From JAQVYV01 sp964507305 (lineage in GTDB: Bacteria > Bacillota > Clostridia > Saccharofermentanales > UBA5734): a stretch of DNA of 19,662 bases. Positions 1 through 8,277 of this stretch are shown here, piece after piece. How positions within the stretch are numbered: the stretch's first letter is position 1; each line of letters opens with the position of its first letter. The stretch lies in assembly GCA_964507305.1 (NCBI GenBank), contig CAZDPQ010000037.1, positions 1 to 19,662 on the forward strand, written 5' to 3'. The notes under the pieces were generated by a model. The model did not search any database, had not been told where the DNA came from, and was given only the letters and a program-made list of their open reading frames with translations. A program made the translations under genes and the position numbers.

Positions 1-1389
1 TGGACCGAGCAGGATCCGGCCGACTGGCGGGACGGAACGCAGAAAGCGCTCCGCAGCGTGACGGCGGCCTGCGCCGGGCATGAGATCCTCGGCGTGGGGC
101 TGTCAGGCCAGATGCACGGCATGGTCGCCCTGGATTCGGACCGCCGGGTCATCCGCCGGGCCATCCTGTGGAATGACCAGCGGACGGCGGCCCAGTGCGC
201 ACGGATCGTTGAAGCGGCGGGAGGACTGGAGGCACTCCTCGGGATGACCGGAAACAATATGCTGACCGGCTATACCGGCGGCAAGATCCTGTGGATGAAA
301 GAAAATGAACCGGAAAATGACCGCCGCACCCGGATCATCGTCAACCCGAAGGATTACATCCGCTACCTTCTGACCGGGGAATTATGCACAGATGTGTCAG
401 ACGCGTCCGGCTTCGGACTCTATGATGTCCGAAGCAATGCATGGAATGACGGCCTGATCCGCCGGATCGGACTTGACCGCTCCGTGTTTCCGCCGGTCCG
501 GGAATCCGCGGCGGCCGCGGGCGCCGTCACACCCGAGGCGGCCGGATTGTGCGGGCTTCCGACCGGCATCCCGGTGGCCGCGGGCGGCGGTGACGCCGTG
601 ATTTCCACGACGGGGCTCGGCCTGACCGGCCCCGGCCGCATCGCGGTGACGCTCGGGACCTCCGGCGTCGTCGCCATGGGCCTGTCGGAATGGATGGACA
701 ACCCGGGCGGAAACCTGCAGATTTTTCGCGGCAATCTGCCCGGCACGTTTGTCGCCATGGGCGTGACGCTGTCGGCTGCCGGCTCATACCACTGGTTCCG
801 CGGTGCGCTCGGCAGGCATGAGTCGCATCTCGCCGCGCAGACCGGACGGAGCGCGTTCGCCCTGCTGGACGAAGCCGCGGCTGCCGTTCCGTCCGGAGCG
901 GAGGGACTGATTTTCCTGCCGTATCTGAACGGCGAACGCTGCCCTGTCAACGATCCGCTGGCCAGAGGAGGCTTCCTCGGCCTGACCTCCCGCCACGAAA
1001 TCGGTCATTTCGCCCGCTCGGTCCTCGAGGGCGTCGCTTTCTCGGTGCGCCAGGTCTATGAGCTGATGCTGGCGCAGGGCGGCGGGCGCATCGCGGCGGA
1101 TGAGGCGGTCCTCGCCGGCGGCGGCGCCGCGAGCCCGCTCTGGCGGCAGATCATGGCGGACGTGCTGGGCATGCCCGTCCGTACGGTGTACGGGAGCGCG
1201 GAAGGCGGGTCCTTCGGCGCGGCGCTGATCGCCGGGACGACCGCAGGGATGTGGGGGTCGCTCCCGGAAGCCGCGGCGCTGATCCGGACCGAAAGCGAAA
1301 CGCTTCCCGTCGCGCAGGCGGCGGATGTGTACGGCCGGCAATATGCGAAATACGTGCGGATGTACGACGCGCTCCGCTGGAGCTTCTGA
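1..1389 (+). CDS. xylB: Xylulokinase, 5' end outside the window
   Basis: Cytoplasmic sugar kinase of the FGGY family that phosphorylates D-xylulose to xylulose 5-phosphate, feeding the pentose phosphate pathway. The reading frame is open from base 1, beginning WTEQDPADW, the usual continuation of the xylulokinase N-terminal region. About 55 residues with the first phosphate-binding motif are therefore missing upstream and 462 remain. Visible family marks are GLSGQMHG (residues 33-40 of the fragment), WNDQR (57-61), the catalytic aspartate in GGGDA (about 198), TLGTSG (217-222) and the C-terminal nucleotide-binding stretch GSAEGGSFGAAL. A GTG at 58 is an internal codon, not the start. The gene converges with the corA-like gene, 28 bases away, with no clear terminator between them. 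Other FGGY kinases are possible, but GQMHG favours xylulokinase. Confidence 0.9.
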   Translation, partial: WTEQDPADWRDGTQKALRSVTAACAGHEILGVGLSGQMHGMVALDSDRRVIRRAILWNDQRTAAQCARIVEAAGGLEALLGMTGNNMLTGYTGGKILWMKENEPENDRRTRIIVNPKDYIRYLLTGELCTDVSDASGFGLYDVRSNAWNDGLIRRIGLDRSVFPPVRESAAAAGAVTPEAAGLCGLPTGIPVAAGGGDAVISTTGLGLTGPGRIAVTLGTSGVVAMGLSEWMDNPGGNLQIFRGNLPGTFVAMGVTLSAAGSYHWFRGALGRHESHLAAQTGRSAFALLDEAAAAVPSGAEGLIFLPYLNGERCPVNDPLARGGFLGLTSRHEIGHFARSVLEGVAFSVRQVYELMLAQGGGRIAADEAVLAGGGAASPLWRQIMADVLGMPVRTVYGSAEGGSFGAALIAGTTAGMWGSLPEAAALIRTESETLPVAQAADVYGRQYAKYVRMYDALRWSF

Positions 1390-1417
1390 GAGATCCGAGT
1401 AGGAACCCGGTAAGCCG

Positions 1418-2326
1418 TCAGAGCATCTTTTTATAGTAAAAATAGATCCCGGTGATCAGCGACAGGAACGCGGACACGCCGCAGATGAGCCAGAACGCAT
1501 TCGTGCCGGACGCCATCGGCAGCCGCACATTCATGCCGTAAAACCCCGCGACCATGGTCGGGATCGAGATGATGAGCGTCAGGGCGGTCAGGATCTTCAT
1601 GATCTGGTTGACGTTGTTGGAGAGGACCGATCCGAACGCGTCCATCAGCGCGTCCAGATCCGAATCGAAGATCTCCGCCATGACGGTGGCCTGCCGCACG
1701 GCCACCTCCGTATCCTCCAGCATTTCCGTCGAGCTGAAGCCGGACCGGTTTTCCTTGATCCGCCCCATAATATGTTCCAGGCTCCGCAGGGAGGTGGAGA
1801 TCTCCGTCAGGCTCCGCTGATAATCCATCAGTTGGAAAATCTCCTTGTTGGTCACCTTTTTCCTTAGGCTGTTCTCGAGCCGTTCCGTCTCCCGGTCGAT
1901 ATGCCGAAGAAAATGGATGTACAGGAGCGCGTTCCGGTAAAGCACCTGCAGGAAAATGGTGTCGTAGCAGACCCCCTTTTCATAACCCTCCAGCACGATT
2001 TTTTCGATTTCGGGAACCTGCTGTGCGCTGATGAGTATCATGGATGCCCCGCTGAAAAAAACGCCGACCGGCATCGTCCGCACCCTTCCGGCCGACCGGG
2101 TTTTCCGGTGGATGGGCACAGCGAGAAAAGCCAGGACCCGTTCGTTGAAATGGATCCGCGGCAGATTGTCCGGATCCAGCGCGGAACGGATCATAACGCT
2201 CCCGATCCCGCTGATACCGGCCGCCTCGTCGATCTCTTCGTCCGTCGGGCCGGTCAGGACATAAACCTTGCGCTCCGGCTCTTTACCGTCTTCATGGGCA
2301 ATGCTTCCGGAATGATCCTTGAACAT
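1418..2326 (-). CDS. corA: CorA-family divalent metal (Mg2+/Co2+) transporter
   Basis: Inner-membrane channel of the CorA/MIT family, expected to act as a pentamer moving Mg2+ or similar cations. The 302-residue protein has a cytoplasmic N-terminal domain (about 1-235) with a long helical segment, then two membrane helices near 245-262 and 278-297. The selectivity signature GMN lies at 264-266 in the sequence GFYGMNV, directly after the first helix as the family requires. The C-terminus is basic (YYKKML). The start is supported by GGAGGG seven bases upstream. It lies 40 bases downstream of the MATE gene on the same strand, so the two are probably cotranscribed. Length and motif are typical; the precise cation cannot be read from sequence, and a ZntB-like zinc function is not excluded. 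Confidence 0.88.
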   Translation of the reverse strand: MFKDHSGSIAHEDGKEPERKVYVLTGPTDEEIDEAAGISGIGSVMIRSALDPDNLPRIHFNERVLAFLAVPIHRKTRSAGRVRTMPVGVFFSGASMILISAQQVPEIEKIVLEGYEKGVCYDTIFLQVLYRNALLYIHFLRHIDRETERLENSLRKKVTNKEIFQLMDYQRSLTEISTSLRSLEHIMGRIKENRSGFSSTEMLEDTEVAVRQATVMAEIFDSDLDALMDAFGSVLSNNVNQIMKILTALTLIISIPTMVAGFYGMNVRLPMASGTNAFWLICGVSAFLSLITGIYFYYKKML

Positions 2327-2366
2327 GATTTTTCCCTCCCATGCCGCTCCTCCGCGCTGTAAACCT

Positions 2367-3782
2367 TCAGTCGCAGCCGCTTTCGCGTATGAACGTCCGT
2401 TCCGTCCATTTTCTTCGGTAATAGCGGATCCCGAACAGGATCCCCCGCACCATCCAGTCCGCGTACATCCCGGTCCAGATCCCGATCACACCGAAACCCA
2501 GCACGATCGCCAGCAGATAGCCGATCGTCATCCGGAAAAAGATCATCGAAAGGATCGCTGACGCCGTTGTGAATTTCACATCGCCGGAAGCCCTCAGCAC
2601 AGCCGGGGCAACGAACGACATCGTCCATAGGATGGGCGTGACGATGAAATTGCTTCTGGAAATATACACGATGCCGTCGATCAGCTCGCGGTCGCGGGTG
2701 AAAAGCCCGGCTACGGGCACGGCCAGGATATACAGGATGCCGGACAGCAGCACGAACGAAAGGGTGGACAGCAGCAGGATCATCCGGGATGAATTCCAGG
2801 CCTCTTTTCGATTGCGCATGCCGAGGTACTTCCCGACGATCGGGATGGCGATGCTTGCTGCGGTGTTGCCCGGGATGTTGTAGAACCCGCAGATCGAGTT
2901 GCTCAGCGCGTTCACGGCGATCGCGGAGGTGCCGAGCGGGATCGTGTAGGTCTGTGTGATCAGCCGTCCCGTCTGGAAAATCAGGTTCTCGATGCAGGAA
3001 GGGATGCCGATGAAAAGGATGGACCGCTGGATGTTCCAATCGATCTTCCGGGGGATCCACCGCTCGATCGTCAGCGCGCCGCCCTTCACCCGGAGGAGGA
3101 AAAGCCCCGCAAGAGCTCCGAGCAGCCTGGCGAGGATAAGCGCGATGCCGATGCCCAGCACGCCGAAGCCGAGGATCCGGATGAAAAGCAAGCCGAGCAC
3201 CACAAGTGAACCATTCGTGACGATGACGCTGATCACGGACAGCCCGGGGCTGCCGCTGCCGCGCAGGGATGCCGCCGTGATCACATAGATCGACAGCAGC
3301 GGGAATGAGATCACCGTGCAGAGGAAATAAGTCTTCGCGGCTTCCAGCACCCCGCGCTCGGCCCCGCGGAGCACGATGCCGAGCACGAAATCCGGGAAGA
3401 TCAGCAAGATCATGCTGATCAGCATCGCGATGCCCAGCGACGTCAGCATCGCCTGCACGCTCGCCTCGCTGGCGGAGCGCATGTCTTTTCTCCCGCAATA
3501 TTGCGCGATGACCACGGTGGCCCCGATCTCCAGCGACAGGAAGATCTGCTGGATGAGGAAATTGAGCGATTCGACAAGGCTCACGCCCGCAACGGCCTCC
3601 GGCCCGATGCTCGACACAAGCATCGTGCTGATCAGGGAAGACATGGAAATCGCAGCCTGCTCGATGAAGACCGGCAGGGCGAACGCGCCGATCTCGCGGA
3701 GAAGGGGGCCAGGGAAAAGTCCGCGCACGGAAGAACGGAACCCGGACGGCGCGGGCCTTATTTCAGCAACGGGCATTTGCAT
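2367..3782 (-). CDS. MATE-family multidrug/toxin efflux transporter
   Basis: Twelve-helix membrane exporter of the MATE family, which uses Na+ or H+ gradients to expel cationic compounds. About 470 residues, close to the family norm, hydrophobic throughout with two related halves. The N-terminal half contains FALPVFIEQAAISMSSLIST and the second half repeats the pattern (IPSCIENLIFQTGRLIT). GATVVIAQYCGRKD is the typical loop after the second helix. The start is uncertain: an ATG at 3782, an ATG at 3776 and GTG codons at 3791 and 3833 are all in frame, none with a strong ribosome binding site. Every candidate overlaps the end of the zinc-ribbon gene, so translation is probably coupled to it. 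Substrate unknown. Confidence 0.85.
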   Translation of the reverse strand: MQMPVAEIRPAPSGFRSSVRGLFPGPLLREIGAFALPVFIEQAAISMSSLISTMLVSSIGPEAVAGVSLVESLNFLIQQIFLSLEIGATVVIAQYCGRKDMRSASEASVQAMLTSLGIAMLISMILLIFPDFVLGIVLRGAERGVLEAAKTYFLCTVISFPLLSIYVITAASLRGSGSPGLSVISVIVTNGSLVVLGLLFIRILGFGVLGIGIALILARLLGALAGLFLLRVKGGALTIERWIPRKIDWNIQRSILFIGIPSCIENLIFQTGRLITQTYTIPLGTSAIAVNALSNSICGFYNIPGNTAASIAIPIVGKYLGMRNRKEAWNSSRMILLLSTLSFVLLSGILYILAVPVAGLFTRDRELIDGIVYISRSNFIVTPILWTMSFVAPAVLRASGDVKFTTASAILSMIFFRMTIGYLLAIVLGFGVIGIWTGMYADWMVRGILFGIRYYRRKWTERTFIRESGCD

Positions 3783-4429
3783 CGTGAGCACGTATCCCTG
3801 GAGATATCGTTGAGCGTCATGCAGGCCGCGCACAGGATCTGCGCGTCCCGCGACTTGTCGTATTTCTCATAATAATAAAATCCCTTGTGGTGCCGCACGC
3901 GGTCGCCGACCGCATAATAATCGTACAGGCCGGGCGTGTTGCGCCACTTGTGGGTCTTCGTCCCGCCCGAGTCCTTCCGGACCTTCATCCGGTAGACTGT
4001 GTCGTACGACACGAACTGGTCATTGTTGCGGTTGCGCTCACGGTATACGTCCTTCGACGCGACCGTGCCGTCCCAGGTCTTCTCCAGGTTCCGCTTCAGG
4101 AACTGCAGAAGGGCGATGACGAGGAACATCCCGCCGATGCCCATGCCGTAATACAGCGAATAAGGCCAGTCGATCTCCCCGCTCCGGCTGCCGTAAATCG
4201 GGAATGCGATGACCGCGATGACCGCGAGGATCGCAGCGAAGAGGAACGACCAGATCGATGATTTCTTCTGGTACGACTTGAAGGCGGGATCGCCGATCTT
4301 CATGGAAAACCCTGCCGGGGCGGCCGCCTGGGCTGGGCCTTCCGCTGCGCGCAGGGCCAGCGGCGCTCCGCATTGATTGCAAAAGGCCGCGCTGTCCGGT
4401 GATTCCTTGCCGCAATGCTGACAGAACAT
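3758..4429 (-). CDS. Zinc-ribbon membrane protein with ribbons at both ends
   Basis: Unrecognised 223-residue protein. The N-terminus is a zinc ribbon (C3, C6, C17, C20 in CQHCG...CNQCG), followed by an Ala/Pro-rich linker. Two predicted membrane helices lie near 59-79 and 92-111. After these comes a soluble region of about 85 residues rich in Tyr and basic residues, then a second cysteine set at the C-terminus (C200, C203, C214, C217 with C219), which looks like another treble-clef or ribbon. With two helices both ribbons would face the cytoplasm. The ATG at 4429 is preferred because GGAGGG sits seven bases upstream; an in-frame GTG at 4444 would include that site in the coding region. First gene of the group with the MATE and corA genes. 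Function unknown. Confidence 0.75.
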   Translation of the reverse strand: MFCQHCGKESPDSAAFCNQCGAPLALRAAEGPAQAAAPAGFSMKIGDPAFKSYQKKSSIWSFLFAAILAVIAVIAFPIYGSRSGEIDWPYSLYYGMGIGGMFLVIALLQFLKRNLEKTWDGTVASKDVYRERNRNNDQFVSYDTVYRMKVRKDSGGTKTHKWRNTPGLYDYYAVGDRVRHHKGFYYYEKYDKSRDAQILCAACMTLNDISRDTCSRCKCPLLK

Positions 4430-4470
4430 GGAACTGCCCTCCACTCCTCGCCGATGATGATTTCCCGTTT

Positions 4471-4479
4471 ATTCTACCA
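4471..4479 (-). promoter_or_regulatory. Extended -10 promoter element for the zinc-ribbon gene
   Basis: On the minus strand the sequence TGGTAGAAT matches an extended -10 (TGN plus TATAAT-like hexamer). It lies about 40 bases upstream of the zinc-ribbon start. No good -35 is visible at 16-18 bases, consistent with an extended -10 type. It is divergent from the aldolase promoter. Confidence 0.5.
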
Positions 4480-4579
4480 TAAAAAATCCGTTCGGGAGCA
4501 CCGGAAAACCTCCCGTTCCCCCCTGCTCCCGCGCTTCGTCCCGGACCGGTGAAGGGATGCCGCATCACCTGTTAAAAAT

Positions 4580-4588
4580 TGATATAAT
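4580..4588 (+). promoter_or_regulatory. Extended -10 promoter of the aldolase gene
   Basis: TGATATAAT is a perfect -10 hexamer with the TG extension and weak -35 sequence. The likely transcription start near 4595 leaves a leader of only about 15 bases. AAGGAG at 4598-4603 serves as the ribosome binding site, six bases before the ATG. Confidence 0.6.
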
Positions 4589-4609
4589 AAAAGGAAAAAG
4601 GAGTTTCCC

Positions 4610-5902
4610 ATGAAATTCGAATTGCTTCATCCGGCCGACCAGCTTGTCATGATGATGAACCGGATCTATTACCGCGGCATGACCACCACATCCGGCGGCA
4701 ACCTGTCGATCCGGGACAGGAACGGAGACATATGGATCACCCCGAGCGGGATCGACAAGGGAATGCTAACGCGGGACGACATCATGCTCGTCAAGCCGGA
4801 CGGGACCGTCACCGGCCGTCACCGGCCATCTGTCGAGCTGCCGTTCCACCAGTCCGTCTACCGCCAGCGGCCGGACATCGGCGCCGTCCTCCACGCCCAT
4901 TCGCCGGCGCTGGTCGCTTTCAGCATCGTCCGACGCCTGCCGGACGTCAACCTGATCCCGACGACCCGCCTGATCTGCGGGGAGATATCGATCGCTCCGT
5001 ATGCCGTTCCGGGCAGCGCCGCTCTCGGCGAAAACATTTCCCGCGAATTCGCCGCAGGATTCTCCGTCGTCCTTCTGGAAAACCACGGGGTCGTGATCGG
5101 AGCCGCAGACATTTTCCAGGCTTTCATGGCGTTTGAGACGCTCGAGTCCAGCGCACTCCTCGAGATCAACGCGCAGAAGCTGGGCCCTCTCCAGCCTCTG
5201 ACCGAAGCGAAGATCGAGACCTCCCGCCTCAAGAACCAGGTCGACCTTCCCGATTTCGTTCCCGAAAGCCACAGCAGCGAAGAATGCGCGGCAAGGCGTG
5301 ACCTGATCAAGCTCATCCGGCGCTCGTATGACCAGGGTCTTTTCACAAGCACCCAGGGCACCTATTCCGCCTGCCTGTCGGACGGATCGTTTCTGATCAC
5401 CCCGTTCGGCATGGACCGCATGTACCTCGAAGCGGAAGACCTCGTCCTGATCCGGGAAGGACGGAAGGAGAAAGGCAAAAGCCCGAGCCGCTCGGCGCTT
5501 CTGCACAGCGAGATCTACCGGAAGCATCCGGACGTCCGGTCCGTCCTCGTGGCGCATCCCCCGCATCTGATGGCTTTTGCCGTCACCGGCGCGGCCTTCG
5601 ACTCCAGGACGATCCCCGAAAGCTACATCCTATTGCGCCAGATCACGAAGATCCCGTTCGGAAGCAGCTTCCTCCAGCCCGGCATGACCGCCGACATGAT
5701 CTCTCCGCGCTCACCCGCCATCCTGTGCGAGAACGACTGCATCATCGTCACAGGCCAGACCCTCCTGAATGCTTTCGACCGCCTGGAGGTCGCCGAATTC
5801 ACCGCACGGTCCATCCTGTCCGCCGGCAATCTGGGCGGCATCGTGCATATCAGCGCCGGCGAAGTCCGCGAGATCGACGAGGCGTTCCATCTTCAGGATT
5901 GA
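4610..5902 (+). CDS. Tandem class II aldolase/adducin protein, second domain degenerate
   Basis: A 430-residue protein built of two class II aldolase (fuculose-phosphate aldolase-like) domains. Such enzymes are cytoplasmic, zinc-dependent and cleave or epimerise phosphorylated sugars. Domain 1 (about 5-195) has the full set: SGGNLS (28-33), ITPSGIDK (43-50), a glutamate at 76, the zinc ligands H95 and H97 in HAHSP, and H159 in ENHG. These match the E73/H92/H94/H155 pattern of FucA. Domain 2 (about 225-415) keeps the fold signals STQGTYS and ITPFGMDR, but the equivalents of these residues are S295, V314, H316 and D376, so it should not bind zinc or catalyse. AAGGAG six bases before the ATG fixes the start. 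Monocistronic, next to its own promoter. Substrate cannot be assigned. Confidence 0.82.
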   Translation: MKFELLHPADQLVMMMNRIYYRGMTTTSGGNLSIRDRNGDIWITPSGIDKGMLTRDDIMLVKPDGTVTGRHRPSVELPFHQSVYRQRPDIGAVLHAHSPALVAFSIVRRLPDVNLIPTTRLICGEISIAPYAVPGSAALGENISREFAAGFSVVLLENHGVVIGAADIFQAFMAFETLESSALLEINAQKLGPLQPLTEAKIETSRLKNQVDLPDFVPESHSSEECAARRDLIKLIRRSYDQGLFTSTQGTYSACLSDGSFLITPFGMDRMYLEAEDLVLIREGRKEKGKSPSRSALLHSEIYRKHPDVRSVLVAHPPHLMAFAVTGAAFDSRTIPESYILLRQITKIPFGSSFLQPGMTADMISPRSPAILCENDCIIVTGQTLLNAFDRLEVAEFTARSILSAGNLGGIVHISAGEVREIDEAFHLQD

Positions 5903-5904
5903 AA

Positions 5905-5933
5905 TTGCAAACCGGCGGCGGTTATGATACTAT
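5905..5933 (+). promoter_or_regulatory. Promoter of the small lysine-rich gene
   Basis: TTGCAA (5905-5910), a 17-base spacer and TACTAT (5928-5933) form a reasonable sigma-70/sigma-A promoter. It begins right after the aldolase stop codon and gives a leader of about 75 bases before the ATG at 6014. Confidence 0.45.
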
Positions 5934-6013
5934 TTTATCGTTCATCGGTACACTGGCCCTGCCGCTCGCGGCGGCAGCCCGTGCCGGCGGATATCAGGAA
6001 GGAGTGATCGTTG

Positions 6014-6148
6014 ATGGGTAACAGGGATATCAAGAAGGAAGTCAAGAAAAAGAAGACCACATCCAAGCCCGCGGCCGCCGCGCCGAAAGCGTTCGTCCCT
6101 CAGCCGGACCTGGTCAAGAAGCCCAAGAAGGAAAAGGAATCCGAATAA
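6014..6148 (+). CDS. Small lysine-rich protein (44 aa)
   Basis: A 44-residue frame starting MGNRDIKKEVKKKK and ending KKEKESE. It contains 13 lysines and one arginine against six acidic residues, so it is strongly basic. There is no hydrophobic segment or cysteine, and a central Ala/Pro-rich stretch suggests it is disordered. AGGAG lies nine bases before the ATG, a promoter-like pair is found at 5905-5933, and a strong hairpin with a T run follows 60 bases after the stop. Together these make a complete, isolated transcription unit. The composition suggests binding to nucleic acid or ribosomes, but this is inference only. I do not recognise a named family. Confidence 0.65.
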   Translation: MGNRDIKKEVKKKKTTSKPAAAAPKAFVPQPDLVKKPKKEKESE

Positions 6149-6208
6149 GGCCTCCGGCTTCCGCCGGGGAGGGCCGGCTGGATTTTCCTGTCCATCGGCC
6201 GAACGTAC

Positions 6209-6254
6209 ATCCGGGCCCGTTCCGGGGATGCATCCCCGGGCGGCCCGGATTTTT
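6209..6254 (+). terminator. Rho-independent terminator
   Basis: The arms ATCCGGGC (6209-6216) and GCCCGGAT (6243-6250) are perfect complements enclosing a second perfect palindrome CCGGGGATGCATCCCCGG (6222-6239). A T run follows at once. The T run is on the plus strand, so it terminates the small lysine-rich gene. It lies just beyond the end of the convergent phosphoesterase gene. Confidence 0.8.
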
Positions 6255-6263
6255 GCAGCCCTC

Positions 6264-7133
6264 TCACGCCGGCACGCACCGGATTTCCGCGCAGTCTCCC
6301 GCGTACCCGCCGCCTGCCGAAAATTGCGTGAGGCGGGACGTCAGGGGGTCCTGATGATGAAAATGGATGTGTCCGGCGAACACCCCCGCGACCTGCCCGT
6401 CATGCTCCGCGATCCACCGGCACACTCGCGCGGTCGCCGCGTCCGGCCGGACAGGCGGATGCCCCTCCGGCAGCGGGGCGTTCTCCAGGAGGACATCCGG
6501 GCATCCGCACAGGATAGGCCTGTGCCAGAAATCCATGACCGGTCCGAACAGGGAAGGCGCAAAGAGCGGGATATGGAAAAACAGCAGCAGCGGCTTTCCC
6601 TCCTCTGCAAGCGCGTACAGGCGCGCTTCCTGGTCCCCGGTGAACCGGTAAAGCGAATTGTCCATCGCGACGATATATGCTCCGCCGACTTCGCGGTACG
6701 AAAACGAAATATCGGTCTTCAGCGCACGGTCGAACCGTCCGCGGTACTTCTCCCGCGTCTCCGGGTTGCCGGTCTCCAGCGGGAAATTCTCATAATCATG
6801 GTTGCCCACGGTATAAAGATACGGGACACGGATCCCGGCAAGCGCTTCGGACAGGATATCCAGATTTTTCGCGGAAGGAAAATCGATGATGTCCCCGGTC
6901 ATGACCGTGCAGTCCAGCCGCTGCTGCTCCGCATGGCCGATCATGGCGCGGAATGTCCGCAGCACATCCTCCCCGCCCTCCGGGCCGAAAACGAGGCTGC
7001 GCTCCCCCGCGTGCCGCACGGTCTCGAGCCGATCGCGGCTGTCGGCCATCGTGATGTGGGAATCCGTCATGTGCAGGATCCCGAACGGCTCCCGGATCCC
7101 GCGCACGGGAAGCGTGATCTCACGGATCCTCAT
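6264..7133 (-). CDS. Calcineurin-like metallophosphoesterase
   Basis: A 289-residue enzyme of the calcineurin-like superfamily, which uses two metal ions to hydrolyse phosphomono- or diesters. All signature motifs are present in order: D24-x-H26 (MTDSH), GDxxD (80-84, TGDIID), GNHD (110-113), H187 (FFHIPL) and GHIH (254-257). There is no signal peptide or membrane segment, so it is probably cytoplasmic. The insertion between the GNHD and FFH motifs resembles proteins annotated as phosphohydrolases rather than nucleases. Its ATG overlaps the kinase stop by four bases (ATGA), which indicates translational coupling as the last gene of the GtrA-kinase-phosphoesterase operon. The substrate is unknown; a product or intermediate linked to the neighbouring kinase is plausible. 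Confidence 0.85.
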   Translation of the reverse strand: MRIREITLPVRGIREPFGILHMTDSHITMADSRDRLETVRHAGERSLVFGPEGGEDVLRTFRAMIGHAEQQRLDCTVMTGDIIDFPSAKNLDILSEALAGIRVPYLYTVGNHDYENFPLETGNPETREKYRGRFDRALKTDISFSYREVGGAYIVAMDNSLYRFTGDQEARLYALAEEGKPLLLFFHIPLFAPSLFGPVMDFWHRPILCGCPDVLLENAPLPEGHPPVRPDAATARVCRWIAEHDGQVAGVFAGHIHFHHQDPLTSRLTQFSAGGGYAGDCAEIRCVPA

Positions 7134-8257
7134 CGTCCGCCCGCCTCTCCGCCGCGGTATCTGTCAACGATCGCGCGCATGGCACCCATCTTGGACTCCA
7201 TGTCCTCGACGAGCCGGAACTGCGTGCGGCACCTGTCCAGGTTGTGGCCTTCACGGGAGATCTTGAAATAGGTATCCCCGTTCAGGTGGTCGGTCAGAAA
7301 GCGGATCCCGCACTCGTATGTCATGATCTTCGACGCGAACGCCAGGTAGTCGATCTCCGCAGGTGTAAGGCTCTCTCCGGCTTCTTCGAGAAATCCCTTC
7401 GTGAATTCCTCGAAAAGATCCAGGTCCAGGCGGACCTTCGAGAGGTCCCGCTCGTCCTCCTCCGCCGTGCTGGCGCCGAAGCGGATGCTGTCGCCGAAAT
7501 CGTACATCGAAAGGCCCGGCATGACGGTGTCAAGGTCGATCACGCAGATCCCCTCTTCCGTGGCATCGTCGAGCATGACATTGTTGATCTTGGTGTCATT
7601 GTGCGTCACGCGCAGGGGGAACGCCCCTTCGCGGAGCAGCCCCGTCAGGACCATGGCATCCGGTCTCCTCCGCATCGCGAAGGCGATCTCCTCTCCGGCT
7701 TCCCCCGCCCGTCCCGCGCGGTCCGCGCTAACCGCCTCGAGAAGGTCCTCGAACCGCTTTCCGGTGTTGTGGAAATCCGGGATCGTCTCGGCCAGTGTGT
7801 CGGCCGGATAATCGCGGAGCAGTCTCTGGAACTTTCCGAACGCTTTTCCCGCCTTGTAGAAATGCTCGGGCTTCTCGACCTTCTGATACGCCGTGGCGCG
7901 TTCGATGAAATGGTAGACACGCCAGCAGACGCCCTGCTCGTCCGTATGGAACATCTCTCCCGAAACGGTAGGGATCAGCGTGAGCGTCTCACGGTCGGGA
8001 TCGCCCCCGTCCCGGAGGATGATCTGCCGGAGATAGTCCGTGATGTTCCGGATATTGTCCATCAGGCGGACGGGATCCCGGAAAACCCTCGTGTTGATGC
8101 TCTGCAGGATGTACCTGCGCTCCTGTCCGCCGCCACTCCGGCAGGTGAACGCGTAGGTGTCGTTGATGTGCCCGCAGCCGAACGGCTCGGCCTTGACAAA
8201 AGTGCCATCGATCATGAACTGCTTCCCGATGTTCCCGGGATCGGATGCGGCTGCCAT
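7130..8257 (-). CDS. Phosphotransferase-family kinase resembling N-acetylhexosamine 1-kinase
   Basis: A 375-residue member of the aminoglycoside phosphotransferase/choline kinase superfamily. The catalytic loop reads THNDTKINN (H219, D221, N226) and the metal-binding segment reads VIDLDTVMPG (D241, D243). The pair THxDTKxNN plus IDLDTVMPG closely resembles NahK, the N-acetylhexosamine 1-kinase of the lacto-N-biose/galacto-N-biose pathway, but no other gene of that pathway is visible here. The N-terminal glycine-containing stretch FGCGHINDTY fits the nucleotide loop. The frame stays open far upstream, but the ATG at 8257 is chosen because GGAGGGG lies nine bases before it and the gtrA-like gene ends 20 bases earlier. 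Downstream it overlaps the phosphoesterase by four bases. Sugar substrate is inferred, not shown. Confidence 0.8.
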   Translation of the reverse strand: MAAASDPGNIGKQFMIDGTFVKAEPFGCGHINDTYAFTCRSGGGQERRYILQSINTRVFRDPVRLMDNIRNITDYLRQIILRDGGDPDRETLTLIPTVSGEMFHTDEQGVCWRVYHFIERATAYQKVEKPEHFYKAGKAFGKFQRLLRDYPADTLAETIPDFHNTGKRFEDLLEAVSADRAGRAGEAGEEIAFAMRRRPDAMVLTGLLREGAFPLRVTHNDTKINNVMLDDATEEGICVIDLDTVMPGLSMYDFGDSIRFGASTAEEDERDLSKVRLDLDLFEEFTKGFLEEAGESLTPAEIDYLAFASKIMTYECGIRFLTDHLNGDTYFKISREGHNLDRCRTQFRLVEDMESKMGAMRAIVDRYRGGEAGGR

Positions 8258-8277
8258 TTCTGAAATCCCCTCCGGCT

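Noticed and set aside
2254..3498. A 414-codon minus-strand frame overlapping the MATE gene
   Set aside because: The product is Arg/Asp/His-rich with no hydrophobic helices, a typical shadow in another frame of the MATE gene.
4807..4826. A 10-base tandem duplication (CGTCACCGGC twice) in the aldolase gene, as a phase-variation switch
   Set aside because: Only two copies and the frame is intact; loss of one copy would shift the frame, but nothing else points to switching.
6228..8263. Long plus-strand frames opposite the phosphoesterase and kinase genes
   Set aside because: Low-complexity charged products without motifs; the minus-strand genes have full catalytic signatures and ribosome binding sites.
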